From positions 1-11,274 of the forward strand of contig DBPU01000086.1 of NCBI GenBank assembly GCA_002305615.1: 11,274 nt of DNA, in the 5' to 3' direction. Source of the stretch: Verrucomicrobia bacterium UBA1412 (GTDB taxonomy: Bacteria > Verrucomicrobiota > Verrucomicrobiia > Limisphaerales > UBA1412). The notes below the pieces were generated by a model that was not told where the DNA came from, made no database searches, and worked only from the letters and a program-made list of their open reading frames with translations. Made by a program: the position numbers and the translations under genes. Shown piece by piece: positions 6,612 through 11,274 of this stretch (positions are counted from its first letter, which is position 1; every line of letters begins with the position of its first letter).

Positions 6612-7673
6612 ATGAGCGAAAATAAAATAGTCCTGGTAACGGGTGTAGCGGGGTTTATCGCCTCCAAAACAGCAGAACTGCTTCTTGAGCAGGGATGGAC
6701 CGTCGTGGGTGTCGATAATATGAATGACTATTACGATGTTCGCCTGAAGGATTATCGCCTCAGCCGGCTTTTGGGCAATGAGCGTTACCTGCAAAATAAG
6801 GACGCAGGCCGGAGCCTTTATATCGGAGCCGGTGCCGCCGCCAAAGAAACCGGAGCCGATGGCAAATTCATTTTCTACCCGCTGGATATCGAGAACCGCG
6901 CCGAGCTCGAAAAGCTTTTCTCTGAGTACCCGTTCGATGCGGTCCTCAACCTGGCAGCACGAGCCGGAGTCCGCTACTCCATGGAAAATCCCTTCGTCTA
7001 CATGACCACCAATGCCATGGGGACTCTGAACATCATCGATTGCATGCGCAGGCACGGCGTGAAAAAGCATGTCATGGCCTCCACCTCTTCCCTCTATGCT
7101 GGTCAGAAAATGCCCTTCGTCGAGACGCTCCCGGTCAATACGCCGCTGAGCCCCTATGCAGCCAGCAAGAAAGCGGCCGAGCTCATGGCCTATTCTTACC
7201 ATAAACTCTACGGGTTGGATTCCACCATCGTTCGTTATTTCACGGTGTTTGGTCCGGCCGGCAGACCGGATATGTCCATCTTCCGATTCATCAAGTGGAT
7301 CATGGACGGCAAACCGATTGAGCTCTTCGGCGACGGTTCCCAATCCCGCGATTTCACCTATGTCGAGGATATCGCCCGGGGCACCATCGCCGCCATGAAG
7401 CCCGTCGGCTATGAGATCGTGAATTTGGGCGGCGGCCGCAACCCCATCACCCTCAACGCGGTCATTCAATTTATTGAAAACGCATTGGGCAAAAAAGCTC
7501 AGATTCAATACAAACCTTTCCATATTGCCGATATCGCTGAAACCTGGGCCGATATCACCAAAGCCGGTCAGCTCCTGGGCTGGCAACCGAAAGTCTCCCC
7601 GGAAGAAGGTTTCCAAAAATCGGTGGATTGGGCTCTGGAACACGCCGATTGGCTGAAAGACATCAAACTCTAA
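6612..7673 (+). CDS. NAD-dependent epimerase, probable UDP-glucuronate 4-epimerase type
   Basis: This encodes 353 residues, a full-length extended short-chain dehydrogenase with a Rossmann fold. Visible are the nucleotide-binding motif TGVAGFIA (10-17), the acidic residue at the end of strand 2 in VGVDNMNDYYDVRLKDYRL (Asp35, pointing to NAD rather than NADP), the Ser/Thr cluster ASTSSLY (156-162), and the catalytic pair Tyr182 and Lys186 in YAASK. FGPAGRPDM (213-221) and RDFTYVEDI (246-254) are substrate-side signatures. The NDYYDV and GRPDM segments are typical of UDP-glucuronate 4-epimerases, which supply UDP-galacturonate for surface polysaccharides. UDP-GalNAc/GlcNAc epimerase or a dehydratase cannot be excluded. 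The third glycine of GxxGxxG is alanine. Residues about 55-88 appear longer than in typical members. No SD site is seen. It is followed closely by two pseudopilin genes. Confidence 0.9.
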   Translation: MSENKIVLVTGVAGFIASKTAELLLEQGWTVVGVDNMNDYYDVRLKDYRLSRLLGNERYLQNKDAGRSLYIGAGAAAKETGADGKFIFYPLDIENRAELEKLFSEYPFDAVLNLAARAGVRYSMENPFVYMTTNAMGTLNIIDCMRRHGVKKHVMASTSSLYAGQKMPFVETLPVNTPLSPYAASKKAAELMAYSYHKLYGLDSTIVRYFTVFGPAGRPDMSIFRFIKWIMDGKPIELFGDGSQSRDFTYVEDIARGTIAAMKPVGYEIVNLGGGRNPITLNAVIQFIENALGKKAQIQYKPFHIADIAETWADITKAGQLLGWQPKVSPEEGFQKSVDWALEHADWLKDIKL

Positions 7674-7698
7674 GTCTGCCATGCGTCTACCCCGCCAC

Positions 7699-7702
7699 GG
7701 AG
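7699..7702 (+). promoter_or_regulatory. Ribosome binding site that decides the pseudopilin 1 start
   Basis: GGAG at 7699-7702 lies 8 bases before ATG 7711. The alternative in-frame ATG at 7681 has no SD sequence before it. This favours the downstream start, which also gives the short prepilin leader normal for the family. Confidence 0.55.
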
Positions 7703-7710
7703 TCCGGCAA

Positions 7711-8349
7711 ATGACAAGGAAGCTTCGCGGGTTTTCGTTAATCGAAACTCTCATCGGAGTCGTCATTGTGGGGCTTTGCGTTTTGGCTGTAACCGGCGGC
7801 ATCAATTTTTGTCTGGCTACACTGCAATCCAGCCGCCAGTGGGCCCGCTCCTCGGATATCCTGCTGGATATGGCTGAGCGATTGAGCCTCGTGCGCTGGG
7901 AGGTGATTGAGGCCGAGACTTTCCCCAAGGAATTCACGGCTCTGCTTTATCCCGAGCTCTCGGCGGCAAATACGAATCAGACTGCCAACTCCGCAGCCGC
8001 TGGAGAAAACACGAACAGCAATCAAAAGCCGCAGGAGGCGGTCCCCTTCGCACCGGACTCCCAAACCGATGAGGCCGAGAAAATCAACACCGTTTTCAGC
8101 GGCTTAATCGAACTGAAACCCTTCCTGGGAACAAACAAAATCGGCTATAGTGATCACCTCCGCCACGCCTTGATTACGGTCACCTGGCAAAATAATAGCG
8201 GCAGGACCCTCACCAATTCTCTGGAAGTGAATCTCTCCAAAAATAACATTACCAGCTTCCAGGAGCATCCTGCCAAAGCACCCCCCGTCGATCTGGAGTG
8301 GACCTCCCCCCCGGAAGTCATTGAATCTCTCAAGGAGGAAAAGGAATGA
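7711..8349 (+). CDS. Prepilin-type pseudopilin, PilV/GspI-like
   Basis: This encodes 212 residues from ATG 7711; starting at 7681 would add 10. The N-terminus MTRKLRG|FSLIE is a class III (type IV prepilin) leader: cleavage is expected after Gly7, with Phe as the methylated residue and Glu at +5. A hydrophobic helix of about 20 residues follows (VVIVGLCVLAVTGG). A low-complexity linker rich in Asn, Ser, Gln and Ala lies in the middle. The C-terminal part, ALITVTWQNNSGRTLTNSLEV, resembles the VTVTW strand of minor pilins such as PilV or GspI. The product should sit in the inner membrane and join a type II secretion or type IV pilus-like filament. It is probably co-transcribed with the upstream epimerase, and its stop overlaps the next start. 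No prepilin peptidase or secretion ATPase is in view, so the host machine is unknown. Confidence 0.85.
   Translation: MTRKLRGFSLIETLIGVVIVGLCVLAVTGGINFCLATLQSSRQWARSSDILLDMAERLSLVRWEVIEAETFPKEFTALLYPELSAANTNQTANSAAAGENTNSNQKPQEAVPFAPDSQTDEAEKINTVFSGLIELKPFLGTNKIGYSDHLRHALITVTWQNNSGRTLTNSLEVNLSKNNITSFQEHPAKAPPVDLEWTSPPEVIESLKEEKE
8332..8338 (+). promoter_or_regulatory. Strong Shine-Dalgarno site of pseudopilin 2
   Basis: AAGGAGG at 8332-8338 lies 7 bases before ATG 8346, inside the last codons of the preceding gene. It is the best ribosome binding site in the window. Together with the 4-base overlap it indicates translational coupling of the two pseudopilin genes. Confidence 0.85.
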
Positions 8350-8948
8350 ACCCGGTTCTCCCATCGCATTCTTTGCGCCGCGGCTCTTCGGGAAGGAGCG
8401 GCTTCACCCTCGTTGAGACGATCATGAGTATCGGCATTATCGCGATCTTTCTCTCCGTCGTGTTGACGACTAATATTATCGCCCAGCGCAGTTATCTTCT
8501 CATCCGCGATCATGATGATCTGGCCCGCCAGATTCGCGCCGCAAAAATAGAGGTGGAAGAGGCGCTCCGCACCGCCGATATGGTTCTGGAGTCGGGCGAA
8601 TCCCCGGCTTATCTCACGCTTCTCTGCGGAACTGGCGACTCAGCCACCAACGTGATCTCTTTCATTCACGACCCGGAACAGGAAACTTTCTTCAAAATCA
8701 CGGAAAAAACCAACGTCACTCCTCTCCTCACTGATTGCGAGGAGATAAGCTTCAACCTCCTGCAACGCCAGTACGAACCGATCACGACCAATACGCCCGT
8801 TTTAAACCTCCCCCCTCTTCTGCCCCTCACTCTGGGCAGCTGCCAGGCCGTGGAGTTTCACTGGCTCTGCCGTAAATACTGGGATGAAGAAAAGACCCGC
8901 CCCAGCGCAGAGCAATCAGGCCAGATTCTGGTTCGCCTGAGAAATTGA
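8346..8948 (+). CDS. Prepilin-type pseudopilin, possibly PilW/GspJ-like
   Basis: This encodes 200 residues. The start ATG 8346 overlaps the previous stop (ATGA) and has an excellent SD. The leader is longer (19 residues, basic: RRGSSGRSG) and ends in the prepilin motif G19|FTLVE, with Glu24 at +5 of the mature protein. A hydrophobic helix follows (about 26-46). After it come a charged helix (RQIRAAKIEVEEAL) and a globular domain containing three cysteines (CGTGD, DCEE, SCQAVEFHWLC) near its middle and end. Minor pseudopilins usually come in groups, and the pairing with the gene before it suggests that both act in the same filament tip. Assignment to a specific subunit type is tentative. It ends the operon; a terminator follows 28 bases later. 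Confidence 0.87.
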   Translation: MNPVLPSHSLRRGSSGRSGFTLVETIMSIGIIAIFLSVVLTTNIIAQRSYLLIRDHDDLARQIRAAKIEVEEALRTADMVLESGESPAYLTLLCGTGDSATNVISFIHDPEQETFFKITEKTNVTPLLTDCEEISFNLLQRQYEPITTNTPVLNLPPLLPLTLGSCQAVEFHWLCRKYWDEEKTRPSAEQSGQILVRLRN

Positions 8949-8976
8949 TTTTCTGCTGCCATTCGCTTCAAAGAGA

Positions 8977-9015
8977 AAAGGCGCCAGATCCAAAAATCCG
9001 ACGCCTTTCGTTTTT
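8977..9015. terminator. Terminator between convergent genes
   Basis: AAAGGCG (8977-8983) and CGCCTTT (9002-9008) form a 7-bp stem, with a possible inner GAT/ATC pairing, and are followed by CGTTTTT. On the opposite strand the stem is followed by CTTTTCTCTTT-like sequence. It lies in the 84-base gap between the pseudopilin operon and the convergent sialidase-esterase gene, and probably stops transcription from both sides, better on the plus strand. Confidence 0.7.
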
Positions 9016-9032
9016 AAGAGCTTATCTTATTC

Positions 9033-10877
9033 TTACTTTTTCCGACGGGGATCCACCGGCTGACACGTGGGACTCTTCTCATCATACATATCGAGCCGTT
9101 TGAAGAACTCTATCGCAAAATGGCGGTGCCCCAATCCATTGGGATGAATCGGATCGTTGAGCCATTCGTTCAATATCTCCGGTGTGGTGCAATTAGCCTT
9201 CCACCAGCTCCAGTGGTCCACGACGATGACGCCCTGCTGCTGAGCGATTTCTCTGACGATATCCGAGTAGGCTTCCGTCTCGGCCTGGACCGGTACTTTC
9301 TCGAGCTGAATCATATTGAGAGTATTCAGAACGGGAATGGCCCCGATATCCCGAATTCGTTTAATCAGCGAGGTCAGGTTCTGCCGGAACTCATCCTTTT
9401 TATTCGGTCCCCTGCGGGCATCGTTCATACCGATCATCACCGAGACAACCTGCGGCTTGAACTCAGCCACACGGCGATCAAAATCACGCAAAATTCCGTC
9501 CGTCGTATCGCCGCTGATTCCGGTCTTGATCACCACGTCGCGTGGCCGCCAAATTTCGCCGCGAATTCGCTCTTCAAAGTGCTCCGCGTAACTGCGCTCG
9601 CCCAGGGTATGCACGATTGCATGAGTGATACTGTCCCCGGTAAAGAGCCAGTTCATGGGAACTGCGCGGTTCGCCACCATCGCCTTGATTGCCGCTAAAT
9701 CCTTTTCCGGATTACCGGGCATGGATCCCGGGTAAAGCTTATCCACCGTATCCAGATTGAATCGAACCGACAAAATATAGGCCGGCTCTTTCTCGGTCCA
9801 GTGGCCGTAGGTGATATTGAGCAAATCGCCCGTGGGCAGAACGGTCACGGCCGGATAGGCACAGTCCCAGGAATTCTTGTTATCTTTGAGGCGGATTCTG
9901 TATTGGCCCGGGCGTCCGTTGAGCAGATCATCATAAGTTCCGACCCAGGCGACCCAATCGCCCGATGTGGCAGATTTCTGGCCCGTCGGCTGTATATCCC
10001 GGAAAGAGACGTAGAGTCTGCCATCGGGTGCATAGACCGGAGTGTGGCGGTCGCCATTGAGCTCCGGAGGCAGAGGCCGCGGATTGCTCCAGGTGCGCCC
10101 CTCGTCATTGGAAAACATGATCTGGGAATTCTTCCTGCGGGCGTTTTCGCGCAGCAGCATGGCGATCTGTTTGCCATCGGGAGAACGGATCACTCCCGGT
10201 TCGCAGAGGTTCATCTCCGAGGAGGCATAAATCTTTTTGGGTTTATCCCAGGTCAAGCCGCCATCAACGCTCTCAACGGTGTAGAGAGTGAAAACGGCCG
10301 GACTGAGCATCTGGTTCTGAGAGGTAATGAAACGGCCATCATCGTGGAAAAAGGCCATGTAATGTCCCGGTTCCTTCATCGGTATCTGGCTGGCCATGGC
10401 GACAATTCCGCCCCATTCTCCGGCGGCTTTGAGTTCGCTCCAGGTGGCTCCGTCATCCTCCGAAATCGCATACCGTGCCGGATAAAGAGCCGACCAGACG
10501 ATCAGCCGCTTCTTGCCCGCCGGGTCAATCACCCGGTAAATATGCGGCGTCTCCAGACTGGTGGCCCAGCTTTCGGGCACTGCCAGACGTTCGCTCCAGT
10601 TCCATCCCTGGTCATCGCTCCGCTTGAGGATCAATGCCCCCTTGCCGTGACCGCGCGGATAAACGCAATAAATCGTTTTGCCATCCTCCAGCATCACCGT
10701 GCTGGGATGACCCAGGTATTGCCCTTTTTCCTGATCCACCACTTTTTGCATATTGACCTGCCCATCCAGGTCAATCGTAGGAATGGAAAAAGCCATTGCC
10801 GCTATCCCCATGGAAAGCAGGCAAACACACACAAAGGCCGGTAAACCCAAGCCCCATTCTTCAATCTTCTTTTTCAT
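9033..10877 (-). CDS. Secreted sialidase-like propeller fused to SGNH hydrolase
   Basis: This encodes 614 residues. A signal peptide with hydrophobic core at about 9-28 ends at AMA (27-29). Residues about 40-385 form a sialidase-type beta-propeller with four perfect Asp boxes SxDxGxxW, starting at Ser87, Ser139, Ser203 and Ser256. Likely equivalents of the sialidase active site are Glu226 (CEPGVI), Arg243 (LLREN) and Tyr341 (CAYPAVTVLPTG). The usual FRIP arginine is replaced by LGHPS (55-59). Residues about 405-595 form an SGNH/GDSL esterase: GDSITH with Ser416, a block II glycine at 453-456, GMND with Asn485, and DPIHPN with Asp575 and His578. All four catalytic blocks are present. The fusion suggests removal of both an O-acyl group and a terminal sugar from a glycan outside the cytoplasm. 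The true substrate is uncertain. It is transcribed alone, convergent with the pseudopilins. Confidence 0.92.
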   Translation of the reverse strand: MKKKIEEWGLGLPAFVCVCLLSMGIAAMAFSIPTIDLDGQVNMQKVVDQEKGQYLGHPSTVMLEDGKTIYCVYPRGHGKGALILKRSDDQGWNWSERLAVPESWATSLETPHIYRVIDPAGKKRLIVWSALYPARYAISEDDGATWSELKAAGEWGGIVAMASQIPMKEPGHYMAFFHDDGRFITSQNQMLSPAVFTLYTVESVDGGLTWDKPKKIYASSEMNLCEPGVIRSPDGKQIAMLLRENARRKNSQIMFSNDEGRTWSNPRPLPPELNGDRHTPVYAPDGRLYVSFRDIQPTGQKSATSGDWVAWVGTYDDLLNGRPGQYRIRLKDNKNSWDCAYPAVTVLPTGDLLNITYGHWTEKEPAYILSVRFNLDTVDKLYPGSMPGNPEKDLAAIKAMVANRAVPMNWLFTGDSITHAIVHTLGERSYAEHFEERIRGEIWRPRDVVIKTGISGDTTDGILRDFDRRVAEFKPQVVSVMIGMNDARRGPNKKDEFRQNLTSLIKRIRDIGAIPVLNTLNMIQLEKVPVQAETEAYSDIVREIAQQQGVIVVDHWSWWKANCTTPEILNEWLNDPIHPNGLGHRHFAIEFFKRLDMYDEKSPTCQPVDPRRKK

Positions 10878-10885
10878 ATCGCTAA

Positions 10886-10891
10886 CCTTCT
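10886..10891 (-). promoter_or_regulatory. Ribosome binding site of the sialidase-SGNH gene
   Basis: On the minus strand this reads AGAAGG, 8 bases before the ATG at 10877. It supports that start, which also begins the signal peptide. Confidence 0.6.
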
Positions 10892-10964
10892 ATACGAGCC
10901 CCATCCTGCCATATACCTCAATTCACTTCAACCAAATAAGAAAAAACAAAAAATCTCTATGTAA

Positions 10965-10976
10965 AAGTCTAGACTT
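10965..10976. repeat. Perfect 12-bp palindrome in the divergent intergenic region
   Basis: AAGTCTAGACTT is a perfect palindrome, 35 bases before the YebC-family start and about 88 bases before the start of the divergent gene. It overlaps the proposed -35 box of the YebC-family gene. Such a site could bind a dimeric regulator, but only one copy is seen. Confidence 0.35.
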
Positions 10977-10999
10977 CCCTGGGGCCATTTATTCATAAT
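10970..10999 (+). promoter_or_regulatory. Possible promoter of the YebC-family gene
   Basis: TAGACT (10970-10975) and CATAAT (10994-10999) are 18 bases apart, with four and five matches to consensus respectively. The predicted start, near 11006, is only about five bases before the ATG, and no SD site is present, so the message could be close to leaderless. No equally good promoter was found for the minus-strand gene in this gap. Confidence 0.3.
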
Positions 11000-11010
11000 C
11001 CGATCGGTTT

Positions 11011-11274
11011 ATGGGACGTCAATGGTTACATGCTAAACGCCAAGTGGCTTCGCTCAAGAAGACTCAGGCCACCGGCAAAGTCGTTCGAGAAATTATGGTC
11101 GCCGCCAAAATGGGCGGAGCTGACCCGGCTCTCAACGCCCGTCTTGGAGCGGCATTGGAGAAGGCTCGCAAGGAAAATGTCAGCCGCGATGTCATCGAGC
11201 GCACAATTAAGAAAGCGACAGGTGCCGGAGATGAAAAGCTGGTCATGGATCAGATCATCTACGAGGGGTACGCC
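11011..11274 (+). CDS. yebC: YebC/TACO1-family protein, 5' part
   Basis: The first 88 codons are present and the gene runs off the window. The start MGRQWLHAKRQVASLKK corresponds to the conserved N-terminal segment of YebC proteins (MxGHSKW/MGRxW), followed by GKVVREIMVAAKMGGADPALNARLGAALEKARKENVSRDVIERTIKKATG. This is the family's core, including the AAKxGGxDPxxNxRL signature and the NVxxDxIERxIKK helix. Family members have been described as transcriptional regulators (PmpR-type) or as translation factors that help ribosomes through difficult stretches such as polyproline (TACO1-type); sequence alone does not tell which applies here. The full protein is usually about 240-250 residues. No SD site precedes the ATG. 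Confidence 0.92.
   Translation, partial: MGRQWLHAKRQVASLKKTQATGKVVREIMVAAKMGGADPALNARLGAALEKARKENVSRDVIERTIKKATGAGDEKLVMDQIIYEGYA

Larger units (their letters stand above)
10878..11010. other. Divergent intergenic region
   Basis: This 133-bp region separates the minus-strand sialidase-SGNH gene from the YebC-family gene. It contains an A-rich run (about 10939-10952), the 12-bp palindrome at 10965-10976, the weak plus-strand promoter, and an 8-bp palindrome CCGATCGG (11000-11007) directly before the ATG. Both genes must be controlled from here unless distant promoters exist. Confidence 0.5.

Noticed and set aside
6579..7937. Long open frame of 452 codons on the minus strand opposite the epimerase
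   Set aside because: The plus strand encodes a complete, motif-rich epimerase here. The antisense product has no recognisable domain and is explained by codon bias leaving few stops in the reverse frame.
9801..10844. Open frame of 347 codons on the plus strand opposite the sialidase-SGNH gene
   Set aside because: It mirrors the propeller coding sequence, has no family signature, and its start has no SD or promoter. The minus-strand protein is certain.

Overview
The window looks like chromosomal DNA from a Gram-negative bacterium, most likely of the PVC group (Verrucomicrobiota, Lentisphaerota, Kiritimatiellota or Planctomycetota). The pointers are large secreted proteins with signal peptides, scattered prepilin-type proteins, a sialidase-SGNH hydrolase fusion, and a mix of genes with and without Shine-Dalgarno (SD) sites. 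This placement is inference, because no rRNA or marker gene settles it. No tRNA, rRNA, CRISPR array, insertion sequence or phage gene was seen.

Left part (1-6522). The 3' end of an unrecognised gene is followed by three consecutive plus-strand genes for secreted proteins of one family (651, 606 and 606 residues). They share an N-terminal LPE(N/S)T segment, a KDPAMQPF motif, a CPxxERRG...DC cysteine pair and a C-terminal PWPxGL motif. I do not recognise a function. Genes 2 and 3 lie in a clear tandem duplication of about 2.07 kb (2267-4338 and 4449-6522). Each unit carries a sigma70-type promoter (TTGACA-N16-GATAAT), a conserved leader of about 104 nt, the gene, and a strong intrinsic terminator. 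The gene 2 promoter lies inside the last codons and stop of gene 1. The gene 3 promoter lies in what looks like a decayed copy of that same gene 1 tail, so the intergenic DNA records how the array grew.

Middle part (6522-9015). A probable operon holds an NAD-dependent sugar-nucleotide epimerase of the UDP-glucuronate 4-epimerase type and two prepilin-like proteins of the minor pseudopilin type. The two pseudopilin genes overlap by 4 bases and are probably translationally coupled. A hairpin terminator lies between this operon and the convergent gene that follows.

Right part (9033-11274). A minus-strand gene encodes a secreted two-domain enzyme: an N-terminal sialidase-like propeller with four Asp boxes and a C-terminal SGNH esterase with intact catalytic motifs. 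The propeller lacks the FRIP arginine expected of a true sialidase. Divergent from it is the 5' end of a YebC/TACO1-family gene, which runs off the window. The 133-bp region between them holds a perfect 12-bp palindrome and a weak promoter placed so close to yebC that its message could be almost leaderless.
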